Virus record (IMG/VR): IMGVR_UViG_3300036851_000525 | Span: 1-42,819 of that record | Reading direction: 5' to 3' (one strand) | Origin: a virus | DNA length: 42,819 nucleotides | Shown: positions 1 to 7,149 of the stretch, piece after piece | How positions within the stretch are numbered: position 1 is the stretch's first letter | Layout: every line of letters starts with the position of its first letter | Position numbers and translations under genes: made by a program | Notes under the pieces: generated by a model | The model's input: the letters and a program-made list of their open reading frames with translations, nothing else | Told to the model about the DNA's origin: nothing | The model's database searches: none

Positions 1-127
1 GCTCGACTCCACGAAGGCGGCGAAGGTGCGCCCGAGCCGGTTCGAGAGGTAAGCGTGGCGCTGGGGGTAGACCGGCACCGTGACGTCGCCGAGGGTGATC
101 TCGTGCGAGAGCGCGCCCTTGCCGTTG
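1..127. repeat. Terminal direct repeat, left copy
   Basis: These bases are identical to the last 127 bases of the window. The repeat lies inside a coding sequence (the tail assembly chaperone) that reads on correctly across the join. A length of exactly 127 matches a common maximum assembly k-mer, so I read this as the overlap of a circular assembly rather than a biological terminal repeat. The unique genome length is then 42,692 bp. Confidence 0.95.
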
Positions 128-168
128 GCGAGCCCGCCGAGATCCTTGGGGAGCGTCGCGGCCTCCAT
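1..168 (-). CDS. Tail assembly chaperone, N-terminal part (cut by the window edge)
   Basis: This is the first 56 codons of the tail assembly chaperone. The ATG at 168 overlaps the TGA of the major tail gene (TGATG). Reading across the circular join into 42288-42819 gives one uninterrupted 190-residue protein. By position (after the major tail protein and before the tape measure) and by its frameshifted partner, it corresponds to the lambda G-type chaperone that coats the tape measure while the tail tube polymerises. The truncation is an artefact of where the map was opened. Confidence 0.85.
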   Translation of the reverse strand, partial: MEAATLPKDLGGLANGKGALSHEITLGDVTVPVYPQRHAYLSNRLGRTFAAFVESS

Positions 169-833
169 CAGGGAACTGTCGCTCCGGTCTCCTCCAGGAA
201 GCAGCCATGCTCAGAGCCCTCGTCGCTGATGGTGGACTCGGGGTAGGCGCGGAAGGTGCACTCGCGCGAGACCAGGTCGTCGCGCCCGACCTCCAGCTCC
301 GAGCCCTCGGCGGCAATCGAAGCGGAGTAGAGCACCAGGCCGACGAGCTTGCCGCGCAGCCCGCCCTCGCCCGAGGCGTACTCCTTCGGGCGCTCGGCGA
401 TCATCGCCCAGCGGAAGCGGGTGAGCGAGCCGATCGAGCCGAAGGGCTGGCGGGTCTGGGCCGAGGTGCCTGACGCCGCGGCGCCAACGGCGATCGTGAC
501 GGCCGCCGCGCCCTCCTCGATGATCTTCTGCAGCGCCGAGGTGATCTCGGCAAAGGGCACCGTCAGGCTGCGCTCGACGCTCGTGATCTTCTCCAGCACC
601 GCCGTGGTCTTCTGCTCGATCTCGTAGGTCTCGGAGTCCATGTCGCGCTCGTAGGAGGTGGCGTCCGCAGTCGCGCCCGCGTCGATCCAGCCCGTCTTCG
701 GGGCGTAGGGAGTCGAGAGCGAGATGATGTCGTTGAGCTTCGTCGGGACCGCGACGGTGGTAGGGGCGTAGAGCACCCGTGCTGGCCCGGTGAGGATGTT
801 GGCGAGGATGGCCTTGTCGTGCACGCTGGGCAT
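168..833 (-). CDS. Major tail (tube) protein
   Basis: This 221-residue protein should be the repeating subunit of the non-contractile tail tube. The N-terminus names a short segment followed by a beta-rich body (GWIDAGATADATSYERD, then EIEQKTTAVLEKITSVERSL), the usual pattern of siphophage tube proteins with an early 'difference' strand and alternating hydrophobic strands. It starts with ATG at 833, overlapping the previous stop, and its TGA overlaps the chaperone start. Position between the tail terminator and the chaperone/tape measure supports the call. Assignment is by context and composition, since the family has little fixed sequence. Confidence 0.8.
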   Translation of the reverse strand: MPSVHDKAILANILTGPARVLYAPTTVAVPTKLNDIISLSTPYAPKTGWIDAGATADATSYERDMDSETYEIEQKTTAVLEKITSVERSLTVPFAEITSALQKIIEEGAAAVTIAVGAAASGTSAQTRQPFGSIGSLTRFRWAMIAERPKEYASGEGGLRGKLVGLVLYSASIAAEGSELEVGRDDLVSRECTFRAYPESTISDEGSEHGCFLEETGATVP

Positions 834-1033
834 CAGCCCTCAGCCTCCTTGCCTTCCTTGAAGGTGAACTTGTGGTAGGCGAGGTCGTCGAGCCGCTTCA
901 CCTGCTCGGCCGAGAGACCGGACACGGCTTCGCCCTCCGGGAGTGTCTTGCCGTCGATCTCGACCGCGCCGGCCTGATTCTGCGAGGAGTCGGTGGTGCC
1001 CTCGTAGGTGACGGTGAAGGTCTTGGCCGCCAT
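833..1033 (-). CDS. Small hypothetical structural-region protein
   Basis: A 66-residue protein with an Ala/Lys-rich start and a C-terminal half that reads LSAEQVKRLDDLAYHKFTF, ending in an acidic/lysine tail. It has no membrane segment or metal motif. ATG at 1033 overlaps the stop of the tail terminator and its stop overlaps the major tail protein start, so it is translated within the tail operon. The C-terminal half resembles the short Rho-N/SAP-like or bacterial-head helix pairs often found in small phage proteins, but I would not name a function. Confidence 0.7.
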   Translation of the reverse strand: MAAKTFTVTYEGTTDSSQNQAGAVEIDGKTLPEGEAVSGLSAEQVKRLDDLAYHKFTFKEGKEAEG

Positions 1034-1452
1034 CAGGGTGCCACCTCGTCGCGGACGGTGATGGTGAGCGTGGCCTGGCGGGCGCTGCCGCCGCCCTGGA
1101 TATCCACGAACGGCGGAACGAGCGAGGCGTCCGAGATAGCCTCGGCCGCCTTCACCCGGTTTGCGAGCGTCCTGTCGCGTGCCAGCTCATCCATGAGCGT
1201 GTCGCAGAAGCTACCCAGGCTCGCGGACGCCTCGTCGGCAGGTTCCGGCTCCACGAGCAGGATCAGCTCGCAGGTGCGCACTCGCTCAAGCCGCTGTTGG
1301 GTGCGTCCCGCGACCTGTCGGATGCCGGTGATCGCGACGGCGAGATCGGGAAAGGGGAAGTCTCCCTCGGGCGCGGAGCGAGCCTGTTGAAGCTCGGGCA
1401 GAGTCTCGATGGCCCAGTCGATCAAGGCGTCGATCGTCTGCGCGGTGGTCAC
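1033..1452 (-). CDS. Tail terminator / minor tail protein
   Basis: A 139-residue protein starting with GTG at 1452, overlapping the preceding stop by 4 bp (GTGA). It begins with a helix (IDALIDWAIETLPEL) and ends with beta strands (ARQATLTITVRDE). That helix-then-strand arrangement, the length of about 140 residues and the position between the gp10-like connector and the tube protein fit the tail-terminator family (lambda gpU-like), which caps the tail tube and joins it to the head. The sequence itself is divergent, so the call rests mainly on gene order. Confidence 0.65.
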   Translation of the reverse strand: MTTAQTIDALIDWAIETLPELQQARSAPEGDFPFPDLAVAITGIRQVAGRTQQRLERVRTCELILLVEPEPADEASASLGSFCDTLMDELARDRTLANRVKAAEAISDASLVPPFVDIQGGGSARQATLTITVRDEVAP

Positions 1453-1973
1453 AGGGCCCTCGCAATCCGGCGCCCAGCCTCACTCACTATCGCCCCGGCC
1501 AGGACGCGGATCTGCGACAGCGGCCTCGCCGCCCAGTCTGAGCCCGGGCGATAGCCCTTGACGCTGGTCCGGTAGAGCACCTGGCCGCCGATTGTCAACC
1601 GCAGGGCCCTGTTCGGCGGCTTGGGATAGATGCGGCCGACGCGATGCCCCCACCGCGAGACCGCCACGTAGTCGAAGCCCGTCTCGGGATCCCTCGCCCG
1701 CGCTGTGATACGCGCCGATTTACCCGAGATCGAGGCGAGGATGCCGCGTTCCAGGCGGCCGGTGTCCTGCGGAGCGACCGCTCTAAACAGCCGCACCGAT
1801 CCACGTGCGGTCTCTCCGACCGCCCACTCCATCTCGTCATCACTGCGATCGGCCAGGCCGAGGAACTGCTTGGCGACCCTTCGACCCCCGACCGTGCGAG
1901 CGGTGACGCTCACCGGTGTCGCAGCGACACCCCGCAGTCGCGCCCGCGCGCTGGGCGCTTCCGCGGTCGCCAT
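1449..1973 (-). CDS. HK97 gp10-like head-tail connector / tail completion protein
   Basis: A 174-residue protein. The segment APQDTGRLERGI followed by DPETGFDYVAVSRWGH is the family signature of HK97 gp10-like neck proteins ('P-x-DTGRL...' and a later Y-A-x-x-xxxG). It should sit at the head-tail junction. ATG at 1973. Codons about 15-19 are made by the 15-bp palindrome at 1916-1930, giving the residues VAAT, so the N-terminal 20 residues may be a flexible, added segment. It overlaps the next gene by 4 bp. Confidence 0.75.
   Translation of the reverse strand: MATAEAPSARARLRGVAATPVSVTARTVGGRRVAKQFLGLADRSDDEMEWAVGETARGSVRLFRAVAPQDTGRLERGILASISGKSARITARARDPETGFDYVAVSRWGHRVGRIYPKPPNRALRLTIGGQVLYRTSVKGYRPGSDWAARPLSQIRVLAGAIVSEAGRRIARAL
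1916..1930. repeat. 15-bp palindrome copy 1, in frame inside the gp10-like gene
   Basis: GTGTCGCAGCGACAC, flanked by G and C to make a 17-bp perfect outer palindrome. It lies 43-57 bp inside the start of the leftward gp10-like gene and is translated as VAAT. Confidence 0.95.
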
Positions 1974-2018
1974 CCGTGGCGATAGGAAGGAGCCGATCCG
2001 TGGCTCACGGCGAACACG

Positions 2019-2435
2019 CTAGCCCGTCACGCGGGCGGACTGTCTTCGCCGCCGGCCGCGCTCTCTCTCGCACGCGCGGCAGTGCCGCGAGCCGCTGGGG
2101 GCAACCCGCAGGTTCGAGCCCACGTAGGGGTGACCCTTCGGGCAATGTGTTCTCGGCGGGTTGTGGAGCGCATGATGTGCCGCTGCCTCCATGACCTTCA
2201 GGTGCGCCGGGTTGCAGCAGCGGCGGTTCTCGCAGATGTGATGAACGTGGTGGCCCTCGGGGATCGAGCCGACCAGGAGTTCGTATGCCACGCGGTGCGC
2301 CTGGACCTGGTTCTGCCCGAAGACGCGGAACGCCCCGTAGCCACCGCTCATCGCTCCGATCCAGAGCCAGCAGGAATCGGTCTTCTGCACCTTCAGCCAG
2401 AACCGCGCTTCGAGGGAGAGGCCAGGAGGCGTCAC
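2019..2435 (-). CDS. HNH endonuclease (homing type)
   Basis: A 138-residue HNH protein. Residues about 12-25 (FWLKVQKTDSCWLWIG) and the core HHVHHICENRRCCNPAHL match the HNH_3-type phage endonucleases, with the catalytic His pair and the Asn of N-P-x-H-L. A C-terminal Cys4 zinc element follows (THCPKGHPY ... RHCRACER). The GTG start at 2435 overlaps the stop of the connector gene by 4 bp (GTGA), so the gene has been fitted into the operon without breaking its neighbours. It is not needed for morphogenesis and is likely a free-standing homing endonuclease. Confidence 0.9.
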   Translation of the reverse strand: MTPPGLSLEARFWLKVQKTDSCWLWIGAMSGGYGAFRVFGQNQVQAHRVAYELLVGSIPEGHHVHHICENRRCCNPAHLKVMEAAAHHALHNPPRTHCPKGHPYVGSNLRVAPSGSRHCRACERERGRRRRQSARVTG

Positions 2436-3217
2436 CAGTACGGACTCCGGGTCTGCGCACGCGGCGCGACGGTCACTCCGATGCCGAAGTTGTCCAGCTC
2501 GAAGAGCGACCCGTCGTAGGCGTTATAAGCGTTCGGCTGCTCGACCGCGGAGGAGACCGCGGGGATCTCGGCCTCGCCCTTCGCGAGCTTCGCCAGCAGC
2601 TCGGCGGCGCGGCGGTAGCGCAGCAGCACGGGATGGTTCTCGACCAGGGGGTGGTTGCGGCGGTGGACGAGCGTCGCTGAGTGGGCCGCGAGGTCACGGG
2701 TCAGCTGGGCGATCAGCGGCGGGATCGAGCCCTGGACGAACGGCACCGTGTAGCGCTGGGCCAGCTGGGCGTCGATCTGCTGCTGAGCCTCGGTGATCGC
2801 GTCAGCCAGCTCCGCGTTCGAGAGGTTCGCCGCGGTCGCGTCGTCCTGCTTTCCACGCGGAGCAAGAGCATCGCGCAGGTCCGCGATCGAGGTGTAGAGC
2901 GTCGTCGGGGCGCCGGAGAAGACCGGATCGGAGGTGGCCGTGTCTCCGGAGGCATCGAGGAAGACGACCCGATACCAACCCTGGGCGAGCGTCGCGTTCT
3001 CAACGGTGAAGTTGCGCGAGCGCGGGTTCTCGGGATCGGTGTCGACGGGGGAGAGGTTCTGGGTGCCGAGGCTCGTCCACGGCCCCGCGTCCGCCGCGGA
3101 CTCCTCGATCCGCGCCTGGGTCCAGGGGTCGACTGTGGGCGGGTGGCGGGGCGGTGGGCGATACCCGGTGAGCGAAACTACGAGAGGAATAGCGAGGCTC
3201 CTTTTCGAGAGTTGCAC
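2432..3217 (-). CDS. Head-tail connector (gp6/gp36-like) with an added beta domain
   Basis: This 261-residue protein has a C-terminal connector-like part (about 105-230: SIADLRDALAPRG, then NAELADAITEAQQQIDAQLAQRYTVP and a helix pair) typical of phage gp6/DUF1320-type adaptor proteins that dock under the portal. The first 100 residues look like a fibronectin-type strand set (ESAADAGPWTSLGTQ ... QGWYRVVFLDASGDTATSD). The annotated ATG overlaps the 3' end of the upstream HNH gene by 40 bp. A start downstream of the HNH stop would lack an ATG, so the exact N-terminus is unsure. Confidence 0.7.
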   Translation of the reverse strand: MQLSKRSLAIPLVVSLTGYRPPPRHPPTVDPWTQARIEESAADAGPWTSLGTQNLSPVDTDPENPRSRNFTVENATLAQGWYRVVFLDASGDTATSDPVFSGAPTTLYTSIADLRDALAPRGKQDDATAANLSNAELADAITEAQQQIDAQLAQRYTVPFVQGSIPPLIAQLTRDLAAHSATLVHRRNHPLVENHPVLLRYRRAAELLAKLAKGEAEIPAVSSAVEQPNAYNAYDGSLFELDNFGIGVTVAPRAQTRSPYW

Positions 3218-3828
3218 ACATGGTGTGCGACCTGCAGGTTCGCATACGAGTGTTCGCCGCCACGCGCGAGCGGAACAATGTGGTCGAGGTCAAAGGCGAG
3301 CGGGTCTACGTCTTCGCCGCAGATCCCGCAACAGCCGTCGTCCATCTCAAGGACAACGAGAGCATCGACACGCTCGACACGCGAGGTGGCCTTCGCTGCC
3401 CTTCGCCGGGCCTCTTTCTCACGATGGATTTCGCGAGCACGTTCAGGGTTCTTTTCGCGCCATCGGCGGACCCATTCGTCGCGCCGTTCCGGGTCCGTGC
3501 GCAAATAGGCAGCTCGACGAGCTGCTCGCTGAGCTGGGTCGCGGCGATATCGCTCTTGCCGCTGCCGCTGAACGCACTCAATGCACGTTCGGCGTCGATA
3601 GCCACGATCTTGCTGCCCGTAGAACCCCGTTAACGGCTTCCGGACTTCGCACACCTGGCAGACCCTCCCGAGCCGACGTTCCTCCTTCTTTTGCCTCTCG
3701 CGCTCAGCGCGTCGTTCGGCAAGAACTCGCTGCTTTCGTGCTACCGCTCGCGCGATGATCTTGTCCCGATTGCGCAGGTAGTAGCGGCGGTCCTGCTCGC
3801 GCTTCGCTGCGGGGTCGGCGTACGGCAT
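3178..3828 (-). CDS. HNH endonuclease with long basic N-terminus
   Basis: A 216-residue protein. A strongly basic region (residues 1-55 and 90-145, Arg-rich) contains a zinc element (CQVCEVRK ... RRTCIEC). The C-terminus is a canonical HNH fold: CGICGEDVDP, FDLDHIVPLARGG, YANLQVAHHVCNSRKG. The two CxxC pairs, the DH pair and the HxxCN site are all present, so it should be an active endonuclease. ATG at 3828 follows directly on the stop of the fibre-like gene. It sits between two structural genes, like the other HNH genes here. Confidence 0.92.
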   Translation of the reverse strand: MPYADPAAKREQDRRYYLRNRDKIIARAVARKQRVLAERRAERERQKKEERRLGRVCQVCEVRKPLTGFYGQQDRGYRRRTCIECVQRQRQERYRRDPAQRAARRAAYLRTDPERRDEWVRRWREKNPERAREIHREKEARRRAAKATSRVERVDALVVLEMDDGCCGICGEDVDPLAFDLDHIVPLARGGEHSYANLQVAHHVCNSRKGASLFLS

Positions 3829-4664
3829 CAGCGCTCGACGGTACCCGTGCGGGCGGTCTGCGCCGCGCCGCCGGCGACTCGCGCGGTTCCGCCGCGCACG
3901 CCTGAGACCCGGCCGGTCCAGGTGCCCGCCACCCCGGCTGGGAGCGCGAGAGTCGGGATTGCGAGGTCCGCCAGACCCACGGCCTCACTCAGAGGGTGAG
4001 TGGACCCCTTCGCGATCGAATCGAGCAGCGCCGCGATCTCGGGGATCGAGAGGCCCGCCGCCCGGGAGATGAGATCCGCGACCGCAAGTGCCTCCAGCTG
4101 CACCCGCCCGGGCCGCTTGGCGATCTCGTCCGCCAGCGCCGCCGCATCGGCGAGCGTGCGCATGGCCTGCCACTGGCGAGCCTGGCCGTCGGTGAGCGCG
4201 ACGAAGTCGGCCAGCAGGAGCGCGACGCCCTCCTGCACCTGGTCGGCCAGGGGGATGGTCTCGAAGGTGTTGCGACCGATCCCGCGAAAGCTCGCGTCCG
4301 CTACCGCAAGCGCGTCCGCCTCGCTTCGCCCCGGCTGCTTGGAGAGCGTGTCAGCAACAGCAACCGAGTCCGCCTCGGGACGAGCCACGCGCTTGGCGGT
4401 CGTGTCGCCGAGCGCAACGCTGTCCTGCTCGCCTCGCCCGGCTGCTCTCCCGGAGGTATCGGCCAGCGCAACGGCATCGGTGCTCGGGCGCGCGATCGCC
4501 TTGCCAAGCGAATCGGAGAGCGCCAGCGTCTCTGAGGGCCGAGTGCCCGACGCTTTGCTCGCGGCGTCTGCGAGCGCCACCGTCTCGGAAAAGGCGAGCA
4601 CCTTCGCCCGGTCGAGTGGGTCCGTCCCGAACGCGACCTGGCCGAAGAAGACCCCGCCGAACAT
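3828..4664 (-). CDS. Repetitive fibre-like virion protein
   Basis: A 278-residue protein with about ten degenerate repeats of roughly 21 residues. Each has the pattern E-x-(V/L/I)-x-L-(A/S/T)-D-x3-K/R-x3-(R)-x3, for example SETLALSDSLGKAIARP and TDAVALADTSGRAAGR. The N-terminus (MFGGVFFGQVAFG) is the F-G-Q motif common on phage fibre or decoration proteins. The last 60 residues are Gly/Ala/Thr-rich. It lies between head and connector genes, so it may be a head fibre or neck appendage. The regular spacing suggests a stacked beta or coiled rod. Exact role unknown. Confidence 0.7.
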   Translation of the reverse strand: MFGGVFFGQVAFGTDPLDRAKVLAFSETVALADAASKASGTRPSETLALSDSLGKAIARPSTDAVALADTSGRAAGRGEQDSVALGDTTAKRVARPEADSVAVADTLSKQPGRSEADALAVADASFRGIGRNTFETIPLADQVQEGVALLLADFVALTDGQARQWQAMRTLADAAALADEIAKRPGRVQLEALAVADLISRAAGLSIPEIAALLDSIAKGSTHPLSEAVGLADLAIPTLALPAGVAGTWTGRVSGVRGGTARVAGGAAQTARTGTVER

Positions 4665-4958
4665 CTAGGCCTTGTCGAGCCGCCCCAGCACCAGCCGCGC
4701 CAACTTCGCCACCACGAGTACCGCCAGCCGCGTGGTCTGGGTACGCCGCAGCGGAGTCAGCGCCGCCCAGGTCACGTCGTCGGCCGCGTCGGCCTCAATC
4801 CGGTCGAGCGCCTGCTCAATTCGGTCTGCAATCTGGCGGCGGTTGTCCTCGCGCGAACCGGCACGGTGGATGACCTTGATCCCCTCGGGAACCTCCTCGA
4901 AGTCGGCCTCGGGGAACATCCGCTGAAGCTGGCTGAGGGTCTGTTCGCTGATCGCCAC
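4665..4958 (-). CDS. Hypothetical protein in the head/fibre region
   Basis: A 97-residue, highly helical protein (MFPEADFEEVPEGIKVIHR, then a charged helix with repeated DRIEQALDRIEADAADD and a basic Leu/Val-rich end). I chose the GTG at 4958, which overlaps the TAG of the preceding gene (TAGTG). The stop abuts the ATG of the repetitive fibre gene. Tight coupling to two fibre-like genes suggests an accessory or chaperone for the fibre, but nothing in the sequence proves it. Confidence 0.7.
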   Translation of the reverse strand: MAISEQTLSQLQRMFPEADFEEVPEGIKVIHRAGSREDNRRQIADRIEQALDRIEADAADDVTWAALTPLRRTQTTRLAVLVVAKLARLVLGRLDKA

Positions 4959-5692
4959 TAGACGCCCACCTTGAAGAGGCCGAACTGGGGCGAGTAGGTG
5001 CCTGCGGTGAGGACGTTCAACGCGCCGCCCGAGTCCTGATACGCCTCCACCTCGACGTAGTCGGTGCCGTTGAAGCGCCGCACGGTCGTCATCGAAACCG
5101 ACGCGCCGACTCCAGAACCAGCGTTCGGGGTCAAGGTCTGCGCCCAGTAATCGGTGCCGTTCTTCTTCAACAGCACCCAACGAATGCCGGTTGCGTTCGC
5201 GGCAAAGGTGAGATTCACCCACACCGCGTATACACCAGCCGGAGGAGTCAGACGGGAGGTGTTGGTCGAAGTCGAATGGATCGAGTCCGTGTCTTCGGTT
5301 TCCGAGTTGAAGGCGAGGATCGTCAGCGTCGCGTTCGCGATCGACTGGTTGGCGTTGTGGTAGACGTGGGCGTAGGCACCCTCGACGTCCTTCAGCGTCT
5401 TCGCCGTGATCGCGGCGAAGATCAGGTCCCCGACCCCGATCGTGCGCGCGGAGGAGTCCTCTTGCGCCCGGGTGATGGTGAGCGTGTCGGTCGAGCGGGC
5501 GGTGACCCGCACCACCTCTGCATTGGCCGGGGTGGGCCGTTCGTTGACCGGGCAAACGACGGCGTTGAACGGGACCGCCGGAAAGCGGGTGCCCTCCCCC
5601 GCAGTGACGACCAGGGAAGTGCCGGACGCCGCGGGAGAGGGAGCGGTCGCGACGGCCGAGACCGCGAAGTTCTTGTGGGCGTCGAAGGGCAT
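4958..5692 (-). CDS. Fibre / head-decoration protein with C1q-like C-terminus
   Basis: A 244-residue protein. Residues 1-105 match the N-terminal module seen on many phage fibres (TLTITRAQEDSSARTIGVGD then AAITAKTLKDVE). Residues about 110-244 are beta-rich with the look of a C1q/TNF-type jelly roll (VYAVWVNLTFAANATGIRW, YWAQTLTPNAG, ending YSPQFGLFKVGV). Such trimeric knobs bind surface sugars or proteins. Because it is encoded among head genes, it may be a head fibre rather than a tail fibre. Confidence 0.72.
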   Translation of the reverse strand: MPFDAHKNFAVSAVATAPSPAASGTSLVVTAGEGTRFPAVPFNAVVCPVNERPTPANAEVVRVTARSTDTLTITRAQEDSSARTIGVGDLIFAAITAKTLKDVEGAYAHVYHNANQSIANATLTILAFNSETEDTDSIHSTSTNTSRLTPPAGVYAVWVNLTFAANATGIRWVLLKKNGTDYWAQTLTPNAGSGVGASVSMTTVRRFNGTDYVEVEAYQDSGGALNVLTAGTYSPQFGLFKVGV

Positions 5693-5730
5693 CTAGGCCC
5701 CTACCGCCTTACCCGACCGTCCGAGCGTGA

Positions 5731-6291
5731 CTAAGACACCGTCGCCTCGACGATGTTGAACGAGCCGCAGTCCGCGCAGACCCGCGCCTGGCCCTTGCCA
5801 TGACGACCTCCACGCAGCTGCAAGTTCTCGACGCGATTGTCCGCCCGATCGCCGTTGACGTGGTGCACCGTCTCGTTGCGCTCAAGCGGGCGGCCGAGAT
5901 AGTCGGCCATGACAAGGCGATGCTCGAGGATGTAGCGCCCGTTGTGGCGCATGGCTGCGAAGCGATGATCGTCGGGCAGCCACGTGTGGACATACCCGTT
6001 TGCGTCGACATGGCGCCCACCCGTCCATGACGGGTGATTCGGTCCCTGGCGGTGTTTGAATCGCCCCTTCGCACACTCGGGGGAGCAGTATTTGGCTCCG
6101 AAGTTCGCTGGCCGAAAAGCGCGTCCACAGGTCGGGCATTCGCGGTCGGGCAGCTTCCTGAACCGACGGGAGTAGTCCTCGCCGAAGCACTTCCGGGAGC
6201 AGTAGTAAGTGCGTGTCTCCCAGCGCTGTCGGGAGTACGCCTTCGGCTTAGCGAACTCTTTGCCGCAGACCAGGCACCGCTTCGTGTCCAT
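5731..6291 (-). CDS. HNH endonuclease with N-terminal zinc ribbons
   Basis: A 186-residue protein. Two zinc-ribbon units come first (CLVCGKEF...YYCSRKC and CPTCGRAF...YCSPEC). They are followed by the PNHPSWTGG motif and an HNH_3 core (YILEHRLVMADYLGR, then ETVHHVNGDRADNRVENLQL), with a final CADCG pair. All expected catalytic residues (HH, N, N) are present. It sits between the 6320 structural gene and the fibre gene and is clearly separate from both. It is a free-standing homing-type nuclease. Confidence 0.93.
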   Translation of the reverse strand: MDTKRCLVCGKEFAKPKAYSRQRWETRTYYCSRKCFGEDYSRRFRKLPDRECPTCGRAFRPANFGAKYCSPECAKGRFKHRQGPNHPSWTGGRHVDANGYVHTWLPDDHRFAAMRHNGRYILEHRLVMADYLGRPLERNETVHHVNGDRADNRVENLQLRGGRHGKGQARVCADCGSFNIVEATVS

Positions 6292-6319
6292 GGCCGCATG
6301 CTATCAACAAAGGCCCTCG

Positions 6320-6799
6320 CTACCCTACGGTAATCGTCCATGTGATTTGCAGGGTGTCGTTCGCGCCCTTGTTGATCACCGAGAACACCGCCCGCGCGTA
6401 GAGGTCGCCGACGCTCGCGGCATTGAGGATCCCAGCCTCGGTGATCGCCCCGGTGGCATCCCCAGCGGCCCAGTCCCCTACGAACGTGACGACGTTACCC
6501 GAGCGGGTCTTCGAGGTCAGGGCGTTGCGGTCGAGCTCGGTCTGGAGCGCCGTGTCGCCCGCGGCCGCGGCGGTGGTCCCGGTGCCGACGGCCATGTGGG
6601 TCGGCTTGGCGATCGACGGCGAGGCGAGCAGCTGGTCGGCGATCGCGTTCTTGCCGACGGTGACGATCAGGTTGTGGATCGTCTCCTCGTGCTTGACCTC
6701 GCCATCGGGGCCGCGCAGGACGATCTGAACGTTGTCCTCGACCTCAGGCGCGTCGCTGAACGGCGGCTCCTGCACGTCTGGGGCGGCCACGCCGGCCAC
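6320..6799 (-). CDS. Conserved virion protein of unknown role
   Basis: A 159-residue beta-rich protein starting with GTG at 6799. The segments THMAVGTGTTAAAAGDTALQ, TELDRNAL, GDWAAGDATGAITEAGI and FSVINKGANDTLQITWTIT belong to a common phage structural family with no firm function, often found next to fibre or capsid genes. It follows the capsid-region SAP-like gene by 5 bp. The fold looks like a fibre-base or head-surface protein. Confidence 0.7.
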   Translation of the reverse strand: MAGVAAPDVQEPPFSDAPEVEDNVQIVLRGPDGEVKHEETIHNLIVTVGKNAIADQLLASPSIAKPTHMAVGTGTTAAAAGDTALQTELDRNALTSKTRSGNVVTFVGDWAAGDATGAITEAGILNAASVGDLYARAVFSVINKGANDTLQITWTITVG

Positions 6800-6804
6800 C
6801 TCTG

Positions 6805-7149
6805 CTACTCCGAAGGCTCGGCGGTTACGCCCGCGGCCTCGAGGGCGGCGACCCGCTCCTCGTTGTTCGAGGCATCAGAGAGATCGACGCCGTGTTCGGC
6901 GGCCAGGTCCTCGAGCTCGCCCTTCTTGAGCGAGGAGAGGCCGCCACCGCCCTTTTCGGCGATCGCGCCCAGCTCAAGCAGCGTCTTGGTCTGGTCCGCG
7001 TCGGCGTCAAGCTGAACTTCCTCGCCCTTCGAGATGTCCTCCAGCACCGGCGGGATGATCCGGCCCTCAAGCAGGCCCGCCTCCACCACCTCGCGGTTGC
7101 GCAGGTTCTGAAGCTGGTCCGCCTTGACGATGTAGGTCTCGGTCGCCAT
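6805..7149 (-). CDS. Small protein with Rho-N/SAP-like helix pair, downstream of the major capsid gene
   Basis: A 114-residue protein. The N-terminal half (YIVKADQLQNLRNREVVEAG) is followed by a C-terminal element LSSLKKGELEDLAAEHGVD and a second helix ending VAALEAAG. That is the helix-extended-helix pattern of Rho N-terminal/SAP domains, usually nucleic-acid binding. ATG at 7149 overlaps the capsid stop (TGATG). In phages this type of gene directly after the major capsid gene may serve the head-completion step, but this is inferred from position. Confidence 0.65.
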   Translation of the reverse strand: MATETYIVKADQLQNLRNREVVEAGLLEGRIIPPVLEDISKGEEVQLDADADQTKTLLELGAIAEKGGGGLSSLKKGELEDLAAEHGVDLSDASNNEERVAALEAAGVTAEPSE

